From JBGMEA01 sp041447245 (lineage in GTDB: Bacteria > Bacillota > Clostridia > Eubacteriales > Anaerofustaceae), in the NCBI GenBank assembly GCA_041447245.1, contig JBGMEA010000006.1, positions 1 to 64,000 on the forward strand: a DNA stretch of 64,000 bases. The letters run 5' to 3'. The notes below the pieces were generated by a model. That model did no database searches. It had not been told where the DNA came from and was given only the letters and a program-made list of their open reading frames with translations. Within the stretch, counting starts at the first letter, position 1. Every line of letters begins with the position of its first letter. Shown one piece after another: positions 24,822-31,827 of this stretch. Both the position numbers and the translations under genes were made by a program.

Positions 24822-26417
24822 TCAGTTTTTTGGATGTCTGATGTATTTCGAAACCGCTTCCATATCGGCGGCGGAAACCATCATTTCATTATTTTTCAGT
24901 GTGAAATCGGGATAAGCCAGCACGCCCATTTCCGGCATGTCAAGGCCTTCCACTTCATCGGCAGCCTGCACACGGATCCCAATGATTTTATCGAGTGCTT
25001 TGTAGAACAGGAAGGAGGAACCGAACCCCCAGATGATAAGCACCGCAACGCAGATCAGCTGAGCGATCAGTTGTCCCGCGTCTCCGTAAAACAGTCCCGT
25101 TACCGCTCCGTCCACTCCGTTGAGCCCAGTACCGTAAGTTCCGTCCGCAAACAGCCCGAGTGCGATGATCCCCCATATCCCGTTGACGCCGTGTACGGAG
25201 ATTGCCCCGACCGGGTCATCCAGTTTGCATTTGTTTTCGATGAAAGAGACCGATATGCAAACCAGCACGCCAGCCACTGCACCGATGATGAATGCACTGA
25301 TGCTGTTGACAAATGCGCAGGGTGCCGTGATGGCAACCAGCCCCGCCAACGCACCGTTGCAGGTCATGGAAGGATCGGGTTTTCCGTATCGTTTCCACAT
25401 ATAAAACATTGCTACCAGGCCGCCGATGGCTCCGGCGATCATGGTGTTGGTTGCTACAACGGCAATTCGGAAGTCCGTCCCGTTCGTCGTGCTGCCTGCG
25501 TTGAATGCAAACCATCCGAAAAACAGAATGATTGTTCCGATGACCGCCATCGGAATATCATGCCCGGGCATAGCAACCGCAGTGCCGTCTTTTTTGAACT
25601 TCCCGATTCTTGGGCCGATGATGATAGCGGAAGCCAACGCCATCATGCCGCCCATGCCATGCACCACGGACGAACCTGCAAAATCGAGCGCACCGTGTCC
25701 GAATCCGAAATAGCTTCCGAGGGAAGATAAAAATCCTCCGCCCCACATCCAGTTCCCGAACAATGGGTAATAGATCATGGATACAAAAAACGATCCGATG
25801 ACAATGGCCGAGAACTTCACCCGTTCCGCCATAGCTCCGGTCGGAATGGTGCAGGTAGTGTCCATAAATACCATTTGGAAGAAGAAGAGGGCATATACTC
25901 CGACATCGTACGTGCCGCCGGAAGTCAGCATAAATCCTTTGGTTCCGAATAATCCGCCCAGCCAGGGGATGAGCACTTCACCGTTTAACGTTGACGTGCC
26001 TGTTCCCAGGGATGCCCAGCTGCCGACCCCACCGAATTGCAGTGCAAATCCGACCAAATAATAGCCGATGGCGCCGACCAGAAAGACCATCAGGTTCATT
26101 GCCATCGTGTGCATTGCATTTTTTGCGCGTGTGAATCCTGTTTCGACCATTGCAAATCCTGCCTGAAAAAAGAAGATCAGGCATCCGGTCAGCAGCACCC
26201 ACACATAGTTGATGCCCAATTTATTGACAGCGGTCTGATTGGCAACATCATTCAGCGTCAGCCCCGTGCTGTCGTCAGTGATCAAATCGGAAGAGGACGT
26301 GATTGCCGCCCCCGTCGGATCTCCGGTTGCTTCATCCGAAGCGAATACCGGAGAAATCAGCAGACAGCATAACAATAATATCAGAAAAGCCGCGGAATAT
26401 TTTCTCAGCGTTTTCAT
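24822..26417 (-). CDS. amt: Ammonium transporter (Amt family)
   Basis: A 531-residue protein. A signal-peptide-like start (FLILLLCCLLISPVFA, residues 11-26) and a Ser/Thr-rich linker lead into eleven helices. Family marks are QAGFAMVETGFTRAKNA, GAMAERVKFSA, the pore segment DFAGSSVVHGMGG with the conserved Asp and first His, and SVHGVNGIWG with the second pore His. The C-terminal tail (GLDMPEMGVLAYPDF) resembles the PII-binding cytosolic region. It follows glnB and a small membrane gene, so PII gating is expected. The stop of the small gene and this ATG are 1 bp apart. Confidence 0.93.
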   Translation of the reverse strand: MKTLRKYSAAFLILLLCCLLISPVFASDEATGDPTGAAITSSSDLITDDSTGLTLNDVANQTAVNKLGINYVWVLLTGCLIFFFQAGFAMVETGFTRAKNAMHTMAMNLMVFLVGAIGYYLVGFALQFGGVGSWASLGTGTSTLNGEVLIPWLGGLFGTKGFMLTSGGTYDVGVYALFFFQMVFMDTTCTIPTGAMAERVKFSAIVIGSFFVSMIYYPLFGNWMWGGGFLSSLGSYFGFGHGALDFAGSSVVHGMGGMMALASAIIIGPRIGKFKKDGTAVAMPGHDIPMAVIGTIILFFGWFAFNAGSTTNGTDFRIAVVATNTMIAGAIGGLVAMFYMWKRYGKPDPSMTCNGALAGLVAITAPCAFVNSISAFIIGAVAGVLVCISVSFIENKCKLDDPVGAISVHGVNGIWGIIALGLFADGTYGTGLNGVDGAVTGLFYGDAGQLIAQLICVAVLIIWGFGSSFLFYKALDKIIGIRVQAADEVEGLDMPEMGVLAYPDFTLKNNEMMVSAADMEAVSKYIRHPKN

Positions 26418-26418
26418 T

Positions 26419-26715
26419 TCAGTTCTCCTTACTCGTTTTTTTGAAATTGTACCAGCTGAATCGGCTGTTTTTTTCTTCGGCTAATTTTTTCATCAGCTTT
26501 TGGGTTGCCCGAAAATAGCGGAATCCGAGATAAAATGTAACCAGAGCAAATACGGCTCCCGGGATATCGGCATGGAGCACCGTAAAGGTGATCCCTTTCA
26601 TCATGCCGTAGACTGCAAATCCGACAGAGGAAAGCATAATGATGCAGGAAAGGGCAAATAATAGGATAATTGCGATTGTTTTTCCGCTGTCCCGATTTTC
26701 AGATTGCGCTTTCAT
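26419..26715 (-). CDS. Small two-helix membrane protein between glnB and amt
   Basis: A 98-residue protein I do not recognise. Two hydrophobic helices (about residues 12-35 and 44-62, IAIILLFALSCIIMLSSVGF and VFALVTFYLGFRYF) are flanked by a polar start and a Lys-rich cytosolic end. Its start overlaps the end of glnB by 17 nt, and its stop abuts the amt start, so translation is coupled to both. This placement suggests an accessory subunit of the ammonium channel or of PII recruitment, but that is inference only. Confidence 0.65.
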   Translation of the reverse strand: MKAQSENRDSGKTIAIILLFALSCIIMLSSVGFAVYGMMKGITFTVLHADIPGAVFALVTFYLGFRYFRATQKLMKKLAEEKNSRFSWYNFKKTSKEN

Positions 26716-27037
26716 TTCGTTCTCCCGTGCGAATACGCATTGCCTCGTACACCTCATAAACGAAAATTTTGCCGTCTCCCACTTTACCCGTTACAATTTC
26801 CTTTGCAATCTTTTCCATCAATGATTCCAAAATGTCGTCTTTTACGACAATTTCCACTTTCACTTTTGGAAGCAAATTGATATCGTAGGATGTCCCCCGA
26901 TAGATTTCCGTTCTGCCTTTCTGCAGACCGCACCCGGATACCATCGTCACCGTCATGCCGTTGATTCCCATTTCATTGAGCACCGACTTGACCGTTTCCA
27001 GTTTTTCGGGTCTGGTAATCAGTTCAATCTTTTTCAT
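26699..27037 (-). CDS. glnB: Nitrogen regulatory protein P-II
   Basis: A 112-residue PII protein. The T-loop region reads GRTEIYRGTSYDINLLPKVK and retains the Tyr used for modification or contacts. The B-loop (TGKVGDGKIFVYEV, about residues 82-95) and C-loop (RIRTGERNESAI) that bind ATP and 2-oxoglutarate are complete. GGGAGGTT lies 3 nt upstream of the ATG at 27037. The linked amt gene makes it a GlnK-like PII that would block the channel under nitrogen sufficiency. Expression probably depends on the long leader upstream. Confidence 0.93.
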   Translation of the reverse strand: MKKIELITRPEKLETVKSVLNEMGINGMTVTMVSGCGLQKGRTEIYRGTSYDINLLPKVKVEIVVKDDILESLMEKIAKEIVTGKVGDGKIFVYEVYEAMRIRTGERNESAI

Positions 27038-27092
27038 ATGAACCTCCCTATAACAATACTCAGATGGTTTTCGACGTTCGCATCGGCTGCAA

Positions 27093-27137
27093 TCAAAAAG
27101 CAAAGGCGCAAGGAATATAAGCCAAGCGCCTTTGCTT
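27093..27137 (-). terminator. Leader terminator overlapping a second hexaloop hairpin, upstream of glnB
   Basis: On the minus strand AAGCAAAGGCGC (27137-27126) pairs exactly with GCGCCTTTGCTT (27109-27098), followed by a T-run. The same 5-prime arm can fold as AAGC-AAAGGC-GCTT, a hairpin with a six-base loop with A at position 1 and G at position 4. The two folds exclude each other. This lies between the promoter and glnB, so it can act as an attenuator. Confidence 0.65.
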
Positions 27138-27197
27138 ATCGGCTTTTTGAAAGCTGCAGTAAATGTGATGAAATGAGGCGTTTGCGGCATTTAAGGT

Positions 27198-27251
27198 AAA
27201 AAAAAAGATGCTCAAACATATCGTCGAAACGTCTTTGTCTCAAATCATCTT
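27198..27251 (-). promoter_or_regulatory. First hexaloop hairpin nested in a second terminator-like stem, glnB leader
   Basis: On the minus strand TTGAGAC-AAAGAC-GTTTCGA (27243-27224) is a 7-bp hairpin with loop AAAGAC (A1 and G4). It is enclosed by AAGATG (27251-27246) and CATCTT (27210-27205), followed by about nine T. The loop pattern is the one described for ANTAR-protein antitermination sites, which are known in nitrogen operons of Clostridia. Assignment is inference. Confidence 0.5.
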
Positions 27252-27264
27252 GTTGATTGATGCT

Positions 27265-27292
27265 ATTATAGTCTTCCGTTTTAAAAAATCAA
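27265..27292 (-). promoter_or_regulatory. Promoter of glnB-amt
   Basis: On the minus strand TTGATT (27292-27287), 16-bp spacer, TATAAT (27270-27265). Transcription would begin near 27258, giving a leader of about 220 nt. Confidence 0.65.
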
Positions 27293-27424
27293 GAGGTTTT
27301 AAAAAAAAATAAATTAATTTTGGATTCGACCGTTGCTTGAGAATTTTGGCTGAGCCTGTTTTCTTTTCAAACGTGTATGGTTTGATCGGTTAAAACGAAT
27401 AAAAGAAGGGTTTGCAAACCGCAA

Positions 27425-27461
27425 AATAAAAATCCGAATCCGCTGATATGGGATTCGGAAA
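27425..27461 (-). terminator. Terminator of the GGDEF/HD-GYP gene
   Basis: On the minus strand TCCGAATCC and GGATTCGGA pair, followed by TTTTTATTTT. It lies 12 bp past the stop at 27471. Confidence 0.85.
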
Positions 27462-27470
27462 ACGATGGTA

Positions 27471-29129
27471 TTATTTTTCATTGATCATATCAATGAAAAT
27501 TTTTGCAAGTTCCGGATCAAATTGGCTTCCGCTGCAACGCTCGATTTCGTCGATGGCTTCCGCTTTGCTTTTGATCCGTTGGTACGGACGGCTGGAGGTC
27601 ATTGCGTCGAATGCATCGATAATCGTCAGAATCCGCGCATAATAATTGATTTCTTCTCCTTTGAGTCCATTGGGATATCCGAGCCCGTCGTAGCGTTCGT
27701 GGTGTTGCATGATTATCGGGACAACATCGGTGAGTGCCTCGACATTTTTGATGATTTCCGCTCCGTTCTGCGAATGGCTTTTCATGATTTCCCATTCCTC
27801 TGCGGTCAGTTTGGCGGATTTGATCAAAATATTTTCCGGTATGTTGATCTTTCCGATATCGTGCATGTAGGCGGCGTAAATCAGCATTTTTTTATCATGC
27901 TCGGGCATCTGCATTTTTTCCGCAATCATTTTTGTGTAAGTAACAACACGCTCCACATGATTGTAAGTATACTTGTCTTTTGCATTGATTACCGCAATCA
28001 GTGTTTTGATTGATGCGATAATTTCCAAATCGTTCTCGTCAACGTCTTTTTTCAAATCATCCAAAATGGAATAATAAGTCTGCACGCTGTTTTTGTTTAG
28101 GAACTTGGCGCGATACAGTGCATCATCCGCAAAACGGATCAGATCGACCATATTTTTTGCGTTATCGGGATATGTAGAAATACCGACCGAGATCGTCAGC
28201 TTCCCGTTCGGCAGATATTCTTCGTTTTGAAAATGATATTCTTCGACGCGCGCACGAATGCGCTCGCCTATGACAAGTGCGTCTTTCGGGTTCGTGTCCG
28301 GCAGAATTACGGCAAACTCTTCTCCTCCGTAACGGGAAACCGTATCGGTGATTCGCGTGGAGGATCGGATGATTTCCGCGATGATCCGCAGCACATCATC
28401 GCCCATCTGGTGACCGTTCAGATCGTTATAGTTCTTGAAATAGTCAATATCCATAAACAGAAGGGAAAGCTGCTGCTGTTCGGCAGCTGTGCGGTCAATT
28501 TCATCTTCGATCACATCATAGAAATACCGATGATTATACAGCCCGGTCAGTCCGTCGATATTAACCATTTCTTTTAAAATTCGGATATGTTCCTTTTCGC
28601 TGCGCACGTAAAACCCGATGGTCCATGCAATGATGATAAATGCACAGGCCAACACGATATCACTTTCGAAGTAGGTATTGACCAATTCGTTGGGAGAACT
28701 GAGTAAGTCGATGCTTAAAATCAAGGCAGACGCAACACTTGAGATGATAATGCCGACACGTGTGCCGCTTTCTATTGTTGATGAAATAATTACAAATAAA
28801 AACAAAAATTTATAATTGCTTTCATAAGCTCCGGTCAGCATAATTGCAAGGAAAGTTATAATAAAAAAGATTGCGGGTTGTATCCAAGTTGTGACAACAT
28901 AATTATTGGTTACTTTGTTCTGAAGAAAATTCCAAAAAACATAAACCAACAGAAGGATAATCAGCACAAGGAAAAAAACCATACCATCATTGGAAAGAAG
29001 ATAGTACAGTTCCTTGCCTTTGAAATAATACTGGAAAAATGCAACAGCTGAAAATACTAACGATGCGATTTTTACGATATGAAGGATCTGATTGTAATTT
29101 GTGCTTTTGTTTTTATCGTATTCTGACAT
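27471..29129 (-). CDS. Membrane-bound GGDEF and HD-GYP protein
   Basis: A 552-residue cyclic-di-GMP enzyme. The first 200 residues hold about six membrane helices. A GGDEF domain follows, with intact GGEEF near residue 268 and an inhibitory I-site RITD five residues before it. The C-terminal HD-GYP domain has HDIGK (about 422) and HHERYDGLGYP (about 473), so both synthesis and degradation look possible. ATG 29129 is chosen because AGAGGA lies 7 nt upstream. It follows the AgrD-like gene on the same strand, separated only by a 17-bp hairpin. The six-helix sensor is thus a candidate receptor for the peptide (inference). Confidence 0.87.
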   Translation of the reverse strand: MSEYDKNKSTNYNQILHIVKIASLVFSAVAFFQYYFKGKELYYLLSNDGMVFFLVLIILLLVYVFWNFLQNKVTNNYVVTTWIQPAIFFIITFLAIMLTGAYESNYKFLFLFVIISSTIESGTRVGIIISSVASALILSIDLLSSPNELVNTYFESDIVLACAFIIIAWTIGFYVRSEKEHIRILKEMVNIDGLTGLYNHRYFYDVIEDEIDRTAAEQQQLSLLFMDIDYFKNYNDLNGHQMGDDVLRIIAEIIRSSTRITDTVSRYGGEEFAVILPDTNPKDALVIGERIRARVEEYHFQNEEYLPNGKLTISVGISTYPDNAKNMVDLIRFADDALYRAKFLNKNSVQTYYSILDDLKKDVDENDLEIIASIKTLIAVINAKDKYTYNHVERVVTYTKMIAEKMQMPEHDKKMLIYAAYMHDIGKINIPENILIKSAKLTAEEWEIMKSHSQNGAEIIKNVEALTDVVPIIMQHHERYDGLGYPNGLKGEEINYYARILTIIDAFDAMTSSRPYQRIKSKAEAIDEIERCSGSQFDPELAKIFIDMINEK

Positions 29130-29158
29130 AGGAGATCCTCTCGGAATTTTCATTTCGC

Positions 29159-29197
29159 CTGCGCTTAGTAATCTGAAAAACAGATTACTAAGCGCAG
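29159..29197 (-). repeat. Perfect 17-bp hairpin between agrD and the GGDEF gene
   Basis: CTGCGCTTAGTAATCTG (29159-29175) is exactly complementary to 29181-29197 with a 5-nt A loop (T on the minus strand). It starts 7 nt after the agrD stop and ends 30 nt before the next ATG. No T-run follows, so it may be a partial terminator, a processing site or an mRNA stabiliser. Confidence 0.75.
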
Positions 29198-29203
29198 CTT
29201 GAC

Positions 29204-29329
29204 TCATTCGTCTCTCAAAGACTTCGGTTCTGAAGGCTGATACCAGAAAAAGTAGCATGCGGAAGTCGCAATAATGGTAGCAGCAAGCGTCGCCAAAGTA
29301 GCTAAAGAAGCGTATAACCCTTTCTTCAT
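29204..29329 (-). CDS. agrD: AgrD-like cyclic lactone autoinducer precursor
   Basis: A 41-residue peptide. A short amphipathic/hydrophobic leader (KKGLYASLATLATLAATIIA) is followed by SACYFFWYQPSEPKSLRDE. The Cys at 25, aromatic run and YQPxEPKSL tail match the AgrD-like precursors of Clostridia. The expected product is a thiolactone ring from Cys25 to a residue near Trp29 or Tyr30 after cleavage by AgrB. AGGTGA lies 6 nt upstream of ATG 29329, clearly better than the longer frame to 29416. It sits 37 bp downstream of agrB. Confidence 0.85.
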   Translation of the reverse strand: MKKGLYASLATLATLAATIIATSACYFFWYQPSEPKSLRDE

Positions 29330-29366
29330 GAAAGTCACCTCCCTTCGAGTAGCGGTAGTTACATTT

Positions 29367-30011
29367 TCATTTTTCACTATAGACAGTAGTGCTGATTTTC
29401 TCAGCAATTTTGGCACTGAAAGCGGTTAAAGTCGATGTCTGCCATAAGATACCAAACAATAAACTTAAAGAATATTGATTCAGTATTGTTGCATTGCTAT
29501 ATGCTGCGGCGAAATAAATCAAAAGAGCATTAATTATGAGATATCCCGTAAGTATTATAAAAGAGCCATTCCTCATTCGACGGATTTTGGATGCTGATTT
29601 GATTGGTTTGTTAGGCGAGTCGACAGGAGCTTTTTTATAAATTATCCAGTAAGCAGAAATAAATATCACAAATGTCAGTACAATCATTATATTCATATTT
29701 ACGAGGCCATATAGGAAATAGCGTATGATCAGTCCGCTACCTATACTGTAGATCACAGCGCTCGCCGTACAAATTTCTATCGAACTTGCATGAGATCCTC
29801 CACTGTATTTGCGAAGAATACTTACACTCATAGTAACAATCAATGCCTGTAAAAACACATGAAAAATCAGTCCGAGCAGGGAAACCAAAAACAAAGTTAC
29901 AATAATTTGGACGATTGCGATCAAGCCATATGCAATAACTTCTTCTTGCTCTTGCTCATAGTGAAGAGTCGTCGATATTCTTTTTGCGATTTTTCGTGAT
30001 AATTGTTCCAT
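29367..30011 (-). CDS. agrB: AgrB-type peptide-processing membrane protease
   Basis: A 214-residue protein with about six helices. The catalytic pair His74 and Cys81 lies in RKYSGGSHASSIEIC with the same seven-residue spacing as staphylococcal His77/Cys84. The DSPNKPI loop near residue 133 is another family mark. It cleaves the AgrD C-terminus and forms the thiolactone. Its start overlaps the upstream membrane gene by 56 nt, which implies coupling. SD is weak (AAGAAAG). Confidence 0.9.
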   Translation of the reverse strand: MEQLSRKIAKRISTTLHYEQEQEEVIAYGLIAIVQIIVTLFLVSLLGLIFHVFLQALIVTMSVSILRKYSGGSHASSIEICTASAVIYSIGSGLIIRYFLYGLVNMNIMIVLTFVIFISAYWIIYKKAPVDSPNKPIKSASKIRRMRNGSFIILTGYLIINALLIYFAAAYSNATILNQYSLSLLFGILWQTSTLTAFSAKIAEKISTTVYSEK

Positions 30012-30489
30012 GATCTTTCTTCGCCAGCAGTTTGTCTTTCAATACAAATTTTTTCAGCAAGATTAATTCCAGTGCAAAAATTATTGTAGAAGGTACCCCA
30101 AACAATATTTTTTGAGAGGTGTTTTCTAGAATTTCGAAAGTCTCGCTTCTTCCGAACAATGCTATCAATAATGCTATATTTAAAAATTCGCTAATGCCAA
30201 TCATGATGGATACAATCAAAACAGATATGAATGCTTTATTAATCGGTGTTTTCGGAATTACGATAAAGAGCAACATCAAAAACATTATGTATAGCATAGA
30301 ATTTGCACCATTTTCGATAGGCAAAAATCTAATTGTAAGCACGAAAATGGTGAAAACAGCAGTTATCAGCAAATATTGTTTCAATTGAAACGCTGTTTTT
30401 GATAAAAGATAAGTTGCGTATACAAATAACAAGCCTTCGGGAATTCCTTTTATTATCAATTCCAAAAAACTAGACGTCAGTATTGTCAC
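29956..30489 (-). CDS. Membrane protein resembling the sensor part of an AgrC-like kinase (paralogue 2)
   Basis: A 177-residue protein with about five to six helices. It begins LTSSFLELIIKGIPEGLLFV, closely matching its upstream neighbour (ISLVELLVKGIPEGLLDVLA). The GIPEGLL opening is like the N-terminal membrane region of some Clostridial sensor kinases, but there is no histidine-kinase domain, only a short Lys-rich tail. The end overlaps agrB by 56 nt. Possible roles are peptide receptor, export helper or immunity factor. I do not recognise a named family. Confidence 0.6.
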   Translation of the reverse strand: MTILTSSFLELIIKGIPEGLLFVYATYLLSKTAFQLKQYLLITAVFTIFVLTIRFLPIENGANSMLYIMFLMLLFIVIPKTPINKAFISVLIVSIMIGISEFLNIALLIALFGRSETFEILENTSQKILFGVPSTIIFALELILLKKFVLKDKLLAKKDHGTIITKNRKKNIDDSSL

Positions 30490-30502
30490 GAATAAGCTCC
30501 AA

Positions 30503-31000
30503 TCATTTTGATGAATCGTTCTCTTTGCTAAGTTTTTTGGGTTTTCGTTTTTTCATGAAATAGTACATCGCATATACAGCGGCGGCAAATAATAAAGTTG
30601 ACGGTATTCCGTATAATGCTTTTTGCATTGGGTCAAGCAAGATGCTATCCAATTGTGCTTGTCCAAAAATTAAAGTAAGAACTGCCACAGTTGCAAATTC
30701 GCATACAAACAAAGTGATCAGTATGATAATCGTTGATTTAATCAATTTGGGCACATCGCTTTTTGTAAAAAAAACAAACAGCAATACAAGAATTAAAAGC
30801 CCGATCATTGTATTTACTCCGAAATTGATGGGAAGCAAGCGAACCAAATAATTCGAAATAATAAATACAACTGAGATAATAATGTATTTTTTCAGGACAA
30901 ATTTCTGTTGCGTTAAAATAAAAACCGCAAGGACATCCAATAATCCCTCAGGGATTCCTTTTACCAACAGTTCAACCAAACTGATAGAGATTGACGACAT
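30503..31000 (-). CDS. Membrane protein resembling the sensor part of an AgrC-like kinase (paralogue 1)
   Basis: A 165-residue, five- to six-helix protein, paralogue of the next gene. Shared landmarks are ELLVKGIPEGLL at the start, VRLLPINFGVNT in the middle (RFLPIENGANS in the other) and KALYGIPSTLLFA near the end (KILFGVPSTIIFA). The tail is Lys-rich (KKRKPKKLSKEND). It precedes its twin by 13 bp and agrB by two genes. The duplication suggests either a heteromeric sensor or divergence to two ligands. Confidence 0.6.
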   Translation of the reverse strand: MSSISISLVELLVKGIPEGLLDVLAVFILTQQKFVLKKYIIISVVFIISNYLVRLLPINFGVNTMIGLLILVLLFVFFTKSDVPKLIKSTIIILITLFVCEFATVAVLTLIFGQAQLDSILLDPMQKALYGIPSTLLFAAAVYAMYYFMKKRKPKKLSKENDSSK

Positions 31001-31024
31001 AGCGCACCATCCTTTGTAGCGTTG

Positions 31025-31588
31025 TTAATCATTGATACAACCCGCAGGGTTGTATTTACCATTGACTGCCTTAATGAGCGCATAAAGCATGATGAAAAAG
31101 AAGAAATGATTCAGCACATCTCCGGGGCTCAGGATGCAGTATCCCACATCAATCCAATCGGTCAGGATTTTCCATTTGGTATTGATGTCCCCCAATACAT
31201 GGATATCATTCACGATGCTGAATGTATCCGCTTTTACATATCCGGTCCAATAAGATAAACTCGGAAATACAGGCATTTTCCCTCCGTTTTGACTGATTGC
31301 GAAATTGTTCAGCAACGTGCCGGCCATCATGGAAAGGGAACCGATCACTGCAGGTTTATACAGAGAAAAGACAAACATCGCGAACAAAAAAGATAATGTA
31401 CTCGCGATTCTTATGTACTCCGTATAAGGAACCAATATGTAATTTCCTGCAAAGACCATAGCCTGAGAACAGATCAGACCCAATTGCATAACCAATATCG
31501 GATAAAATGTCCAGGTATAAAACAGATACTTCAGTCGGTAGTGTTTGATTTTTGCGAGCAAAATTACCAGCAGTATCAGTATAATCAT
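31025..31588 (-). CDS. DUF5317 family membrane protein
   Basis: A 187-residue protein, first gene of the peptide locus. Four to five helices are followed by the DUF5317 signature: NNFAISQNGGKMPVFPSLSY, then DIHVLGDINTKWKIL and DWIDVGYCILSPGDVL. Function of the family is unknown. GAGGG precedes the ATG at a slightly long distance. The gene lies 24 bp upstream of the first GIPEGLL protein, in one operon. Confidence 0.75.
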   Translation of the reverse strand: MIILILLVILLAKIKHYRLKYLFYTWTFYPILVMQLGLICSQAMVFAGNYILVPYTEYIRIASTLSFLFAMFVFSLYKPAVIGSLSMMAGTLLNNFAISQNGGKMPVFPSLSYWTGYVKADTFSIVNDIHVLGDINTKWKILTDWIDVGYCILSPGDVLNHFFFFIMLYALIKAVNGKYNPAGCIND

Positions 31589-31827
31589 CGTAACATTTTC
31601 CCTCTATCAGTTACATAATATTATAACGATTGCACTGAACAAATACAAGAAAATTCAATGCGAACATGCAAAAAAGGCCTTTTTTGATCCGAAAAGGCAT
31701 AATATTATGCATATTTACAAGGTGAGTTTTTTATGCGATTTTGTACACACCGATAAAATTACGAAGCAACCAAACAGAAAGGTAATTCAAAATTTGCTTC
31801 CGACAACTTGCCGGTCGGCAAGGTTGA
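31589..31827. other. Intergenic region upstream of the peptide locus
   Basis: It holds the promoter at 31620-31648, a self-complementary AAAAAAGGCCTTTTTT (31670-31685), and a 7-bp hairpin with flanking pairs (31804-31826) just past the stop of the PAS-GGDEF gene. The palindrome could stop transcription entering from the large gene. No coding potential is seen. Confidence 0.5.
31620..31648 (-). promoter_or_regulatory. Promoter of the DUF5317-agrBD operon
   Basis: On the minus strand TTGTAT (31648-31643), 17-bp spacer, TATAAT (31625-31620). Confidence 0.6.

Noticed and set aside
31670..31685. AAAAAAGGCCTTTTTT palindrome as an operator or origin element
   Set aside because: A 2-bp G+C core in an A/T run is weak and may simply be a poor bidirectional terminator; kept only in the intergenic note.
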